Notes: generated from the letters alone by a model not told the origin. A DNA stretch of 55,595 nucleotides from Paraburkholderia mimosarum LMG 23256 = NBRC 106338 (GCF_000739815.1 NZ_BBJJ01000047.1:1-55595), one strand, 5' to 3'; counted from the stretch's first letter, positions 25,800 to 34,646 are shown. Program-made: numbers and translations.

Positions 25800-27410
25800 T
25801 CAGTCGACCTTGACCGCATCGGCCATCGGTTCGCCGCTCCTTCTCGCCGCCGAGGTGCTGCGCGTAAAGCGGATGTGGGAAATCCGCGCCACGCACAGCG
25901 CCGCCGCGAGCGCGGCTAGCCCCGTCAGTCCGATCCCCAGGTGAATCGCGTCCACGAGGATGTGGCGCACCGCATCGATCAGCGAGGCACCGTCGAGCCC
26001 GCCCGTCCTGAGCTGGGCGACGAGGCCATCGCGCAGCGTGGGATCGATCAGCACGCGCGGATCAGCGAGTTGCGGCTGCAAGCGCTGCTGCAAAGGCGCG
26101 CCGAGCGCCGCGAGCGCGTCGCCCACGCCTGCTGCGAAGCGATGGTTGACGATGGTCGCCACGATGCTGGTGCCGAGCATGCCGCCGACCATGCGCGTGG
26201 ATTGCAGCAAGGCGGTCGTAATGCCAAAGCGCTCGCGACCGGCGATCTCCTGCCCGAAGATATTCAGGTTGTTCAGGATGAAGCCGAGTCCGATACCCAC
26301 CGCTGACATCTCCAGCTCGAGCCACAGGTGCGCCGTATGGCGGGAAGCGAAGGCGAGGCTCGCGCAAGCCCCGGCCAGCAGGCAGAAGCCGACCGTGAGA
26401 ATCGTCGTGGGCTTGCGCAGCCGGATCACGATGCGTGTGTTGATGAGGCTGCCTAGCGCGATGCACGCGGCGATCGGCGTGGCGAGCAGGCCCGCCTCCT
26501 GGGGTGACAGTCCGAAGCCGCCCTGCAGCAGGAGCGGCGCGAAGAAGATCAGCGAGAACATCACGAAGCCGGAAAGCGTCGAGAGCGTGAACAGCGTGAC
26601 GAGTTGCGGATCGCGAAAGAGGTCGAGCGGGAGGATCGGATGCGTCGCGCGGCGCTCGCAGGCTAGCAGCGCTGCCGCGGCGGCGAGCACGGCCATGCCG
26701 AGCATGGCGTTGCCGGCCGTGAGACCGTCCTTCGGCACCGCCTCGATGAGCGTCTGGAAGCCGCCTAGTACAAGCGCCACGAGCATGGCGCCCGTCCAGT
26801 CGATGCGCACCTCACCGGTGCGCGCTGGCTGGTAGCGCGGCAGATGCGCCCAGATGAAATACAGCGCAAGGCCGCCGACCGGCAAATTGACGAGAAACGT
26901 CGAGCGCCAGCCGAAATGCTCGCTGAGCCAGCCGCCCAGCGACGGGCCGGCGGCCGTCCCGATGCCATAGGCCGCGGCCATCACGACCTGCCAGCGCACG
27001 CGTGCGCGCGGGTCGGGGAAGAGATCGGGAATCGAGGCGAATGCCGTTCCCACCATCATGCCGCCCCCCACGCCCTGCAGCGCGCGGGCCGCCGCGAGAA
27101 AACGCATGTCGGTCGCGAGCCCGCAGAGCACCGAAGCCACCGTGAAGACGATGACCGCTGCGATCACGAAGCGCTTGCGGCCGAAGTAGTCGCCGAGCCT
27201 GCCGAACACGGGCACGGTGACGACCGAGGCCAGCAGGTAGGCGCTGGCGATCCACGCGTAAAACCGGAAGCCGTGCAGTTCGGCGACGATCGACGGCAAA
27301 GCGGTGCTGACGACGGTTTGATCGAGCGCGACCAGCATGTTGACGAGGCCGATGCCGAGCATGGCCAGCAACGCATCGCGAAACGGCAGGTTGGCGGAGG
27401 AAGGTTTCAC
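25800..27410 (-). CDS. MFS multidrug/metabolite exporter, DHA2 family
   Basis: Inner-membrane proton antiporter of about 536 residues with 14 predicted helices. The motif-C/D type sequence ALDQTVVSTALPSIVAEL is in helix 1, motif A FGRLGDYFGRKRFVIAAVIV follows helix 2, and RALQGVGGGMMVGTAFA lies in helix 4. The frame is open up to 27554. The GTG at 27410 is the likely start because the protein then begins just before helix 1, but it has no good ribosome site, so the start is uncertain. Substrate unknown. It is convergent with braI and divergent from the universal stress protein gene. Confidence 0.85.
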   Translation of the reverse strand: MKPSSANLPFRDALLAMLGIGLVNMLVALDQTVVSTALPSIVAELHGFRFYAWIASAYLLASVVTVPVFGRLGDYFGRKRFVIAAVIVFTVASVLCGLATDMRFLAAARALQGVGGGMMVGTAFASIPDLFPDPRARVRWQVVMAAAYGIGTAAGPSLGGWLSEHFGWRSTFLVNLPVGGLALYFIWAHLPRYQPARTGEVRIDWTGAMLVALVLGGFQTLIEAVPKDGLTAGNAMLGMAVLAAAAALLACERRATHPILPLDLFRDPQLVTLFTLSTLSGFVMFSLIFFAPLLLQGGFGLSPQEAGLLATPIAACIALGSLINTRIVIRLRKPTTILTVGFCLLAGACASLAFASRHTAHLWLELEMSAVGIGLGFILNNLNIFGQEIAGRERFGITTALLQSTRMVGGMLGTSIVATIVNHRFAAGVGDALAALGAPLQQRLQPQLADPRVLIDPTLRDGLVAQLRTGGLDGASLIDAVRHILVDAIHLGIGLTGLAALAAALCVARISHIRFTRSTSAARRSGEPMADAVKVD

Positions 27411-27684
27411 GGGAGGGAAACTGCGCGGAGCCAAAAAGAGGCAACGATAGCGGTATGACGGTGCGCGTGCAACCGAACCAGAAATCGCATGCGAAGCACG
27501 ACAGCGACGATATTCCGACGCAGCGTACTTGATCTTCCGTCGCACTCCTTCCATCTTTCATACAGTGTGGCTGCATGTTCACGCGCGATCCATTAAGCTT
27601 CTCGCCAGTCACGAGCCGCGTACGCCCCGGCACCACATAACCAGAGGCTGCGCGATTCTCGATTCCACCCCAAGAGGAGGTCTT

Positions 27685-28146
27685 ATGTACAAACGCATCC
27701 TTGTCGCCGTCGACGGCAGCGCGACCTCGCGCCGCGCCTTCGAAGCCGCGCTTGCGTTGGCGAAGGCGATGGGCGCGGCCCTGCAGCCGTATTACGTGAT
27801 CGAGAACACGCCCATGTATTTCGATGCACCGGGCTACGACCCGTCGATCCTGCGCAATCAGATGATCGCCCAGGGCGAGGAGCTCGCCGAAGAAATGGAC
27901 AAGGCAATGAGCGAGCAAGGTGTCGACGGGGCCATGGTCACGGGCGAAGCTTCCTCGCTCGACGACGTCCCGACGCTCGTGCTCAACGCCGCGAAAACAG
28001 CGGGCGCCGATCTGATCGTCATGGGCACGCACGGCCGCCGAGGCTTCCAGCGCCTCATTCTGGGCAGCGTTGCCGAACGGTGCGTGCGGCAGTCCACCCT
28101 GCCCGTCCTGCTCATCCCGTCAGCCGCCGGAAATGCCCAAGCGTAA
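27685..28146 (+). CDS. Universal stress protein (UspA family)
   Basis: 153-residue single-domain Usp. It has the N-terminal strand YKRILVAVDGSATSRRAFEA and the nucleotide-binding loop ADLIVMGTHGRRGFQRLILG followed by SVAERCVRQSTLPVLLIP, matching the ATP-binding subgroup (G-2x-G-9x-G-S/T). AGGAGG precedes the ATG at 27685. The next gene is an FNR-type regulator, a frequent pairing in beta-proteobacteria, where Usp genes respond to low oxygen. I did not find a convincing FNR box in its upstream region. Confidence 0.92.
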   Translation: MYKRILVAVDGSATSRRAFEAALALAKAMGAALQPYYVIENTPMYFDAPGYDPSILRNQMIAQGEELAEEMDKAMSEQGVDGAMVTGEASSLDDVPTLVLNAAKTAGADLIVMGTHGRRGFQRLILGSVAERCVRQSTLPVLLIPSAAGNAQA

Positions 28147-28173
28147 CCGGGTCGATTTCACGCTTGTTATTGA

Positions 28174-28212
28174 AAGTCGCTTGCGCTCCGTCAGTCCCCG
28201 CGCAAGCGACTT
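28174..28212. repeat. Perfect 13-bp hairpin between usp and the FNR-type gene
   Basis: AAGTCGCTTGCGC (28174-28186) pairs exactly with its complement (28200-28212) around a 13-base loop, 27 bp after the usp stop. There is no T-run, so it is probably an mRNA 3'-end stabiliser or factor-dependent terminator. Confidence 0.6.
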
Positions 28213-28319
28213 CTGACAAGGCTCAATACGACTCGTCTCAAAAGCGCGTCAGTTTGCCGCGAATTTGAGATATGACCCCGGTAGACAATGCCCGGACAGT
28301 GATCAAAGGAGCGTTGTCG

Positions 28320-29075
28320 ATGCTTACCCCTACCGCCGTTTCCCACAGCACCCTGCACCGCAGCAATCACACGCTCCCCGTGCCTCCGCGCACCGCCACC
28401 CGCTGTTCGGTTTGCGCGATGCGGCACCTGTGCATGCCCCAGGGGCTCACCCTCGACGATCTGCCGAGACTGGAGGCGGTGATCTGCTCCGCGCGCAGCG
28501 TGCGGCGCGGCGAGACGGTATACCGTGCCGGCGACCCGTTCGACAATCTCTACGTCGCGCGTTCCGGCTCGCTCAAAACGGTGATGGCCCATCGTGACGG
28601 CCGCCAGCAGGTCACCGGCCTGCGGCTGGCCGGCGACCCGCTCGGCTTCGACGGCATCAGCACCGGCTTCCATACCTGCAGCGCGATCGCGCTCGAAGAC
28701 AGCTCGGTCTGCATCATTCCGTACCAGGCACTCAAGCACCTGTGCCGCGAAACCGGCGCCCTGCAAGACCGGATGCACCGCCTCATGAGCGAGCAGCTCA
28801 TTCGCGAATCTTCGCAGATGATGGTGCTCGGCTCGCTTTCCGCCGACGAACGCGTCGCCGCCTTCCTGCTCGATGTTTCAGAACGCAACGGCCAGCGCGG
28901 CTACTCGCATGCGGAATTCAACCTGCGCATGACCCGCGAGGACATGGGCAGCTATCTCGGCATGACGCTCGAAACGGTGAGTCGCACCCTGTCGAGATTT
29001 CAAAAGCGCGGACTGATCGACGCACAGGGCAAGCTGATCAAAATCATCGACCTGGAAGGTCTGCGGCGCGTGTAA
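28320..29075 (+). CDS. FNR/CRP-family oxygen-responsive regulator
   Basis: 251-residue global regulator of anaerobic genes. Near the N-terminus CSVCAMRHLCMP supplies three clustered cysteines and a fourth is in STGFHTCSAIA, the set that ligates the oxygen-labile [4Fe-4S] cluster. A cyclic-nucleotide-like beta-roll follows, and the C-terminal HTH is TREDMGSYLGMTLETVSRTL with the FNR-type recognition residues E, S and R. The ATG at 28320 with AAAGGAG eight bases upstream is chosen over an upstream in-frame ATG at 28272. Likely targets include arc and usp genes in this region; that is inference. Confidence 0.92.
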   Translation: MLTPTAVSHSTLHRSNHTLPVPPRTATRCSVCAMRHLCMPQGLTLDDLPRLEAVICSARSVRRGETVYRAGDPFDNLYVARSGSLKTVMAHRDGRQQVTGLRLAGDPLGFDGISTGFHTCSAIALEDSSVCIIPYQALKHLCRETGALQDRMHRLMSEQLIRESSQMMVLGSLSADERVAAFLLDVSERNGQRGYSHAEFNLRMTREDMGSYLGMTLETVSRTLSRFQKRGLIDAQGKLIKIIDLEGLRRV

Positions 29076-29207
29076 CGCATGGAGTGCCGGGCGCAGCGGC
29101 CGCCCGGCGCTCGCGCGTCGCGCCTCGGCGACGCGCTATTGACGTTGGCACAACTCGTGCGCAGGGATAAAGTTTCGCTCTACGCCCACGCAAGGAGAAT
29201 CGCCGAA

Positions 29208-30485
29208 ATGCATCTCCCGCATTCCCGTACGCTTGCTAGCCGTCTCACGGAGGCGCGTGCCGCCAGCGACGCCCTTTTCGACGTTGTCAAGCCCGAATTT
29301 CTCTATGAGCGGCCGATTCGCGAGCGTCATCGCATCGTGTTCTACATCGGCCATCTGGAAGCCTTCGACCGCAACCTCTTCGACAAGCGCCTGTTCGATC
29401 TGCCTTCCTCGGACGCGCGCCTCGACCGGTTGTTCGCTTTCGGCATCGACCCCGTAGATGGTCAGTTGCCCACCGACACGCCCGCCGACTGGCCTGCCCT
29501 CGCCGCAGTCCATGCCTACGGGCGTGACGCCCGCAGCCGCATCGACGATCAACTCTCGGCGCTCGATCTGCCGGTCGATGCCTCGAATCACGACACACCG
29601 GGACAGTTGCTGAACGTCGCGATCGAACATCGGCTCATGCATGTCGAAACGCTGGCTTACATGCTGCATCAGCTGCCGTTCGAGCAAAAACGCGCGCCGG
29701 GTGCCGCGCGCCCGCGTTCCGACCATCGCTACGACGTCGAGCACGAGATGGTGCAGGTGCCAGCGGGACGCACCGAACTCGGCATGACGGCCGAGCGCGG
29801 GGTATTTGGCTGGGACAACGAATTCGGCGAGCAACAGGTGGACGTGCCCGCGTTCGAGATCGACCGGTTCATGGTCACGAACGGCGTGTTTCTCGCGTTC
29901 ATCGAGGATGGCGGTTACCGCAGGCGCGATCTCTGGAACGACGCAGACTGGGCGTGGAAGGAAAGTGCACAGGTCGAGCACCCTGTGTTCTGGTCGCGCG
30001 GCCCCGAAGGCTGGCAACTGCGCACGATGTTCGAAGACATTCCCCTGCCGCGTGCCTGGCCGGCGTACGTGAGCCACGCGGAAGCGAGTGCCTTTGCGCG
30101 CTGGCGCGGCGCAAAGCTGCCGAGCGAAGCACAGTGGCAGCGTGCTGCGCACGGCGCGCTGCCCGGCTACACCGACAACTTCGATTTCCGCAGCTGGGAT
30201 CCGGTGGCTGTCGACGCAACGCCGGACAGCGTCAGCACGTGGGGCGTCGAAGGCCTGTACGGCAACGGCTGGGAGTGGACGTCGACGCTCTTTGGGCCGC
30301 TGCCCGGTTTCAAGGCGTTCCCGTTCTACGAGGGCTATTCGGCGAACTTCTTCGATGGCCAGCACTACACGATGAAAGGCGGCTCGCCGCGCACCGCGCA
30401 GTGCATGGTGCGGCCGACCTTCCGCAACTGGTTCCAGCCGCATTATCAGTATGTTTATGCGGGTTTCCGCTGCGTTCGCGATTGA
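29208..30485 (+). CDS. EgtB-like non-haem iron enzyme (DinB_2 + formylglycine-type domain)
   Basis: 425-residue protein with the two-domain layout of ergothioneine sulfoxide synthase EgtB and relatives. The N-terminal DinB-like four-helix domain carries the iron ligand pattern H-x3-H-x-E (EHRLMHVETLAYMLHQ). The C-terminal FGE-sulfatase fold begins near residue 180 (MVQVPAGRTELGMT) and ends with GNGWEWTSTLFGPLPGFKAF, MKGGSPRTAQCMVRPTFRNW and YAGFRCVRD. The ATG at 29208 has AAGGAG 10 bases upstream. EgtB normally pairs with the histidine methyltransferase EgtD, which is absent here. It may be an EgtB-type homologue acting on another thiol/imidazole pair or with a distant EgtD. It lies downstream of the FNR-type regulator. 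Confidence 0.82.
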   Translation: MHLPHSRTLASRLTEARAASDALFDVVKPEFLYERPIRERHRIVFYIGHLEAFDRNLFDKRLFDLPSSDARLDRLFAFGIDPVDGQLPTDTPADWPALAAVHAYGRDARSRIDDQLSALDLPVDASNHDTPGQLLNVAIEHRLMHVETLAYMLHQLPFEQKRAPGAARPRSDHRYDVEHEMVQVPAGRTELGMTAERGVFGWDNEFGEQQVDVPAFEIDRFMVTNGVFLAFIEDGGYRRRDLWNDADWAWKESAQVEHPVFWSRGPEGWQLRTMFEDIPLPRAWPAYVSHAEASAFARWRGAKLPSEAQWQRAAHGALPGYTDNFDFRSWDPVAVDATPDSVSTWGVEGLYGNGWEWTSTLFGPLPGFKAFPFYEGYSANFFDGQHYTMKGGSPRTAQCMVRPTFRNWFQPHYQYVYAGFRCVRD

Positions 30486-30491
30486 GGAATC

Positions 30492-30527
30492 AAGCGATAG
30501 TTGACACAACCTGGCTATCGCTTTCTT
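30492..30527 (+). terminator. Intrinsic terminator after the EgtB-like gene
   Basis: AAGCGATAG (30492-30500) and CTATCGCTT (30515-30523) form a nine-bp stem with a 14-base loop, then TCTT. It lies seven bases after the stop. Confidence 0.6.
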
Positions 30528-30965
30528 CCTGGAAGACTCATCTATCGAACATCAGCGTCGCAATTATGCGACGCCCGACGCACTCTCTTTTGCGCACTTG
30601 CAGCTGCACATGCGCTCGAATTCTCGCCCAACCGGGAAACAAGAGGTCGGGCACATTCGATGTGCTGATAGACCCAATTGGGATCCATGGAGACGTGGCC
30701 ACAAACTCACGACCACAAACGGCTCGCTTACACATTGATGAGATCGATTGCAAGCTAATCATTCAACTGCGTTTTTTCCTGCCTGCGCCGCCCATCGCGT
30801 TCTTATAATCGCGTCCCGTCGAGAGTCAGCGCGGCTTCGGACGAACAGACCGAGGAAACCGGGCGGGTCTGCCTCGCCCTCGCGCAATGGTGTTTCGAAG
30901 TCGATGGAGTAGCGCACCGACCCGTTCGTGGGTCGATAACAACCTATGACAACAGGAGAAACCGC
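30528..30965. other. Intergenic region before the BON-domain gene
   Basis: About 440 bp, AT-richer than average. Short frames on both strands show no family features. The last part, ending AACAGGAGAAACCGC, supplies the ribosome site of the next gene. No RNA gene or repeat recognised. Confidence 0.35.
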
Positions 30966-31337
30966 ATGAAGGCTATTCAAACGTTCAAGCTCGCCGCAGC
31001 GACGGCTCTCATCGCTGCGTCCTTGCAAGTCTATGCACAGGACGACGCGGCATCCGCAGCACCCGCGGCCAGCGCTCCGGCCGCCGCTTCGCAGCACGAA
31101 TCGAAGCAGGCCAAGGCCGCTAACCGCGCGCTCAGCCGCAAGGTGCGCTCCGTGCTCGCCAAGGACAAACACATCGACGTGGCTAAGATCACCGTGCGTG
31201 CTCGCGACGGCGCCGTGGTCCTGCAAGGGACGGTGCCCGAGCAGTCGCAGATCGATCGCGCTACCGAAGTCGCCAGGAGCGTGCAAGGCGTAACGTCGGT
31301 CAGGAACGCGCTGACGATCCGCTCGAACGAGTCGTAA
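30966..31337 (+). CDS. Periplasmic BON-domain protein
   Basis: 123 residues. A cleavable signal peptide (FKLAAATALIAASLQVYA, cut before QDDAAS) is followed by an Ala/Ser/Pro linker and one BON domain (VRSVLAKDKHIDVAKITVRA, then GAVVLQGTVPEQSQIDRATE and VQGVTSVRNALTI). BON proteins of the OsmY type bind lipid or envelope surfaces and are induced by osmotic or envelope stress. CAGGAG precedes the ATG. A short GC hairpin (31402-31425) follows without a T-run. No operon partner. Confidence 0.9.
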   Translation: MKAIQTFKLAAATALIAASLQVYAQDDAASAAPAASAPAAASQHESKQAKAANRALSRKVRSVLAKDKHIDVAKITVRARDGAVVLQGTVPEQSQIDRATEVARSVQGVTSVRNALTIRSNES

Positions 31338-31459
31338 ATTTCGCTCGCTGCCGGTCCTTTTCCCACCCGGGCGCTGACTCCAGCGTGGACGGAGCGAAGG
31401 GGGTCTCCGGGGCATCCTGGAGACCGCATTTACAGTAATCGTGGATAATGCCTTTGGCC

Positions 31460-31735
31460 AAAATCAGCGAATCGGGATCGGCGTTCGTTGTGTGTAGACC
31501 GCGTACCGCTGTCGCGCTGCATTTCCCATCCGATACGTGCCAGGCGCTTCTCCAGCGCCGCCTGCACATCCCCGTCGAGAGTCATAGCCTCTGCCGCCAG
31601 CGTCTGCGCGAGCTGGTCCGCGCGGCTCGCACCGATCAGCGGCGCCGCGATCGAGAATCGCTTGAGAAGCCGATTGTTCGGCTTGCGCGCCGAACGTGAT
31701 CGTGCCAGGACAAATACGCGACACGGTCAGGCCCG
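31460..31735 (-). pseudogene. Aldo/keto reductase remnant (internal deletion)
   Basis: Two pieces of an NADPH-dependent aldo/keto reductase in different frames. The upstream piece reads TGLTVSRICPGTITFGAQ, the family N-terminal strand. About 20 bases later another frame gives LLKRFSIAAPLIGASRADQL followed by AQTLAAEAMTLDGDVQAALE, the family C-terminal segment. The roughly 200 central residues with the catalytic Tyr and cofactor loops are gone. No ribosome site or intact product. Assigned from the two short blocks, so the exact subfamily is unknown. Confidence 0.5.
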
Positions 31736-31871
31736 TGCTGCCACGCTTCTGCGGTCGTTCAAATGTGGCCGGGTATGTAGACGTATGAGAGCTTCACTTC
31801 AATGACTGGCGTAAAGAACTTGTACGCCGATGCCTCGGAGTTCTGCAGGCGCAAGCCCGTCGAATGCGAGT

Positions 31872-31970
31872 AACGATAGCGGAGTTGTTGCCCTCGGCGT
31901 GCCGCAGGGCACCGTGAAAAGCTGGATCCGGCGCAGCCTCGCTCACCTCAGAGGCTATCTGGAACCTTGA
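31872..31970 (+). pseudogene. ECF sigma factor C-terminal fragment (region 4)
   Basis: The frame reads VVALGVPQGTVKSWIRRSLA then HLRGYLEP before a TGA. This matches sigma-70 region 4.2 of extracytoplasmic-function sigma factors (LGVPxGTVKSWIRRxL). Everything upstream of region 4 is missing, with no start, so it is a gene remnant. It sits 140 bp from the aldo/keto reductase remnant. Confidence 0.6.
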
Positions 31971-32319
31971 AAGATGGCACCACGACGCGCGAGAGGTGCA
32001 TCCGCGCTCATCCTTATTGCGCGGTGCGGTGAAGCAGTGACGTATCGCAACCGAGCTCACTGCAATGGATTTCGCCACATTGCCGCCAGGACTCGAACAC
32101 TAGCTTCTGGACGCTTCGGGTTATCCAAAAGTATGTGCCCCTTATGCCCGACGAGGAGCCCATTGACCGTTCGTACAATGGTTTTCTTTTTCTCGTCCGT
32201 CTACCCTTATTGCAAGAGATTTGGTCCACCTGCATCGAGATAATCCGATGTCGGCGGCAGCGACCACCGTCTTCAACGACCGCCAAGGCCCCGCTAATCG
32301 GGTGCCACAGGAGATTGCC
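31971..32319. other. Intergenic debris
   Basis: 350 bp with no supportable gene. Several short frames on both strands lack features. Base composition is more AT-rich and irregular than in the flanking operons, consistent with decayed sequence. Confidence 0.3.
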
Positions 32320-32469
32320 ATGCACACCTATTCGATCCGTTATCGCGATGCCTGCGGCCGATGGTCGGTTGCCTATGCACAGGCCACTTCACAGTCCGAC
32401 GCTGAAGCGATTGCAACCTGCCGTTATGGCACGTTCCATTCCGTCAGCCGTGCCGGATTCGTTTCTTGA
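32320..32469 (+). CDS. Very small hypothetical protein
   Basis: 49 residues starting MHTYSIRYRDACGRWSVAYA, with CAGGAG seven bases upstream of the ATG at 32320. It has a basic/aromatic beta-strand start and a helix (QSDAEAIATCRYG). The shape recalls small uncharacterised Burkholderia proteins. It might be a fragment of a longer gene, since the frame is open back to 32221, but the ribosome site favours a small protein. Confidence 0.45.
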   Translation: MHTYSIRYRDACGRWSVAYAQATSQSDAEAIATCRYGTFHSVSRAGFVS

Positions 32470-33188
32470 ACAACGTGGGCTGGGGACGGCCGCAACACTC
32501 CCAACCAGCTACTTGTGCAACGCGTTCCAGGAGAAGTCCCGGCTGCCACGGACGAGCCGCCGGAATCCGGACAGTTGATGCGAATTGCGCCGCCCCACCA
32601 GGAGCGAATCAACCTTCGCGGGACACCGCAGTGCGCCGTGTGTATACGATCGTATGAAGCTTTGCCATTGCGTTGAAGACAGCGTGCCGGTACAAGCCGC
32701 TAACGGACACAACCGCTTTCGAACCGGGTACAGGGCGAGCCGCAATCCCATGCCAGGCGCCTCGCTATACATTCCGGAACGGATAGCGCGACATACGTCC
32801 GTATGATGGACAAGCTGCTGGGAGCCAGATAGATTGGATTGACAGGTACTTCGGCAGAGACCTCATGCCCTCAATCATTCAATTTTCCGGTGGCTCGATA
32901 CTCGCCCCGAATCCTTCCAGATCCCAAGAGCAGTCCGCATGTTTTGACCGCCAGTCACCGGGCCAGAGCTTGTCTCCCGACCACTGAGGCGATAGTGCAG
33001 ACGGGCACCGCCTGGTCGCCTTTGCAACGCTGCCTGAACCAACCTGGCTGTGCCGTCAGCCGCGAATGCTAGCCGGCAAAGCGTAGTCAGCCTGTGTTGA
33101 CAGGAACGACAATTGATACAGGACCCCTAAGGCGCGCCTGGCCGGAGAGCTCCATGGAAATCAAAGGCACACCGAACAGGAGATACCC
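32470..33188. other. Gene-poor stretch
   Basis: About 720 bp with only short, featureless frames on both strands. No domain, RNA gene or repeat identified. It lies inside the decay zone that runs from 31.3 to 34.6 kb. An AGGAGA site at the end belongs to the next gene. Confidence 0.35.
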
Positions 33189-33626
33189 GTGAAAATCTCT
33201 CATTTGCCTCGACAGGTCGCCTTCGGCGCGGCCCTCGTCTCGAATGTGATTTACGCGCAGGAGATCGGTGCCAGCCTCGATTGCCATCTTGGTCCCCACA
33301 CGTTCATCGAGCAGTTGGTCGAACAAAAGCAGATCGATCCGATACCCATGAGAGTTTCGGCCGACTCGGTCAACGCGTATCGACTCAGGCCGGATCAGAA
33401 TCTGACTGCACTGGGATTCAAAGTGCGGGCTGTCTTCGGTTTCTCCCCGAACGACGACATGTTCACGCAGAAAATCAGCGCAGGTGAAACGCCCCATCGG
33501 GTCTATGGTGTCGTCGTAATGGCGGCGAAAGAGGCGGTTAGCGAGCGCATTCGCGAAACTGGGAGCCCGGCAACGGTAAGGGAAGTCATGCCGCTTCTCA
33601 TGACGGCGGTCATTTGCGAAAAATAG
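33189..33626 (+). CDS. Hypothetical, possibly exported protein
   Basis: 145 residues starting MKISHLPRQVAFGAALVSNV, a short possible signal peptide ending near VIYAQEIGA. AGGAGA lies eight bases before the ATG. The body has mixed character (IEQLVEQKQIDPIPMRVSAD, then FKVRAVFGFSPNDDMF and RVYGVVVMAAKEAVSERIRE). No family recognised. It is an intact frame within a decayed region, so it may be functional or recently acquired. Confidence 0.6.
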   Translation: MKISHLPRQVAFGAALVSNVIYAQEIGASLDCHLGPHTFIEQLVEQKQIDPIPMRVSADSVNAYRLRPDQNLTALGFKVRAVFGFSPNDDMFTQKISAGETPHRVYGVVVMAAKEAVSERIRETGSPATVREVMPLLMTAVICEK

Positions 33627-33802
33627 TTCGTCTTCAAGCACGTCATGCAACGTTAATCGCTTGAGAGGAAGCGGTGCGAGACTCAATCGCACGATGGTGT
33701 TAGCTGCTTATCGGCATCGACGGAAGGTGCGTGAACGCCAGGCCGAACGCGTCGCGCGTTTAGTCTGGTCGAAAGTGGGATCCGCCCCCCCACGAACATA
33801 AT

Positions 33803-34160
33803 TCAGGCCGTACCGGTGCGAGGCAACGTCTCGTCGAATAACGTCGAGACAATGTTCGACATGTCGGCGATGGCTGGTGCGCAAGATTTCGAATCCACTT
33901 CGTTGATCGCGGCCACGTTGCCTGCGCTTCGCCCATTTTCGTCGAACGTGTTGTCGAGAAAAGCGTCCGCAATGGCCTTGACCACCTCCGGCCCGATCAC
34001 ACGCGAACCCATCGTGATGATCTAAAGCTCGTTCGGATTGGATTCGTTGCTCGACACTTCAAAGACGTCGAAGCGATCTTTCAGATAGTCGGCCAGCACT
34101 CGGGCCAACTCGGCTCCGGCGCTGTCGCCTCCCGCTGTCGCCTCCAATGGCCACTTTCAT
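33803..34160 (-). pseudogene. RpiB/LacAB-family sugar-phosphate isomerase pseudogene
   Basis: An AAGGAG ribosome site and ATG at 34160 start MKVAIGGDS. A 13-bp tandem duplication (CGCTGTCGCCTCC twice, 34120-34145 on the plus strand) shifts the frame, after which the native sequence continues as AGAELARVLADYLKDRFDVF, then EVSSNESNPNEL. A TAG follows, and the frame resumes as IITMGSRVIGPEVVKAIADA, then FLDNTFDENGRSAGNVAAIN. The roughly 55 central residues with the catalytic Cys are deleted. It lies downstream of a TpiA-like remnant; the pairing resembles eryH-eryI (erythrulose-phosphate isomerases). At least two independent lesions, so inactive. Confidence 0.75.
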
Positions 34161-34203
34161 GGCGATCTCCTTGACAAGAAGAGTTGGCAAGCCAGCATCG
34201 AGG

Positions 34204-34620
34204 TCAAAGGACTGACCCGACACGCTTCAATATCTCCAGATACCCGCTCACATTCCACGCCGAACGACCGATGAAGAGCCCGTCGATGTTCGGGCAAGCG
34301 GTGAGTTCAGCGCAGTTGTCGGGGTTGACCGAGTCGCCGTACAGGCACGGTATGCGGCGCCCGAGAATCGCCTGAGCGACCAGACTGATCGCCGCTTGTC
34401 GCGCATCGGCGTATTCGGGGCTGGCGGGAACCCCGTGTTCGCCAATGGCCCACACCGGCTCGTACGCGAGCAGAATCGGCGCGCAGCGCTGCTCCGGGCT
34501 GAGTCTTGCCAGCGCGCCACGGACCCCGGCAATGCGGGCGGCGCGTGGATCGATAGCGTCAACGCCGCACTCGGGTTCGAGCGCAAATACATCGGCGGAA
34601 CTCGGAGGCGGCTCCCAATA
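34204..34620 (-). pseudogene. TpiA-like (triose-phosphate isomerase family) 3' remnant
   Basis: C-terminal half of a TIM-barrel isomerase: ILLAYEPVWAIGEHGVPASP with the catalytic glutamate, PCLYGDSVNPDNCAELTACP, and DGLFIGRSAWNVSGYLEIL. The N-terminal half with the essential Lys and His is absent. The open frame runs on upstream only because it crosses the acnB operator and leader, so the real remnant ends near 34620. EPVWAIGEHG is more like the EryH-type than the glycolytic enzyme, and the downstream RpiB-like pseudogene fits an eryHI-type operon. No start or promoter remains. Confidence 0.7.
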
Positions 34621-34646
34621 CCGGGCTTCGACGCGTGCGGGCCAAC

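Noticed and set aside
32080..32100. GTTCGAGTCC on the minus strand, resembling a tRNA T-arm
   Set aside because: The flanking five-base arms do not pair and no acceptor, D or anticodon stems can be built around it.
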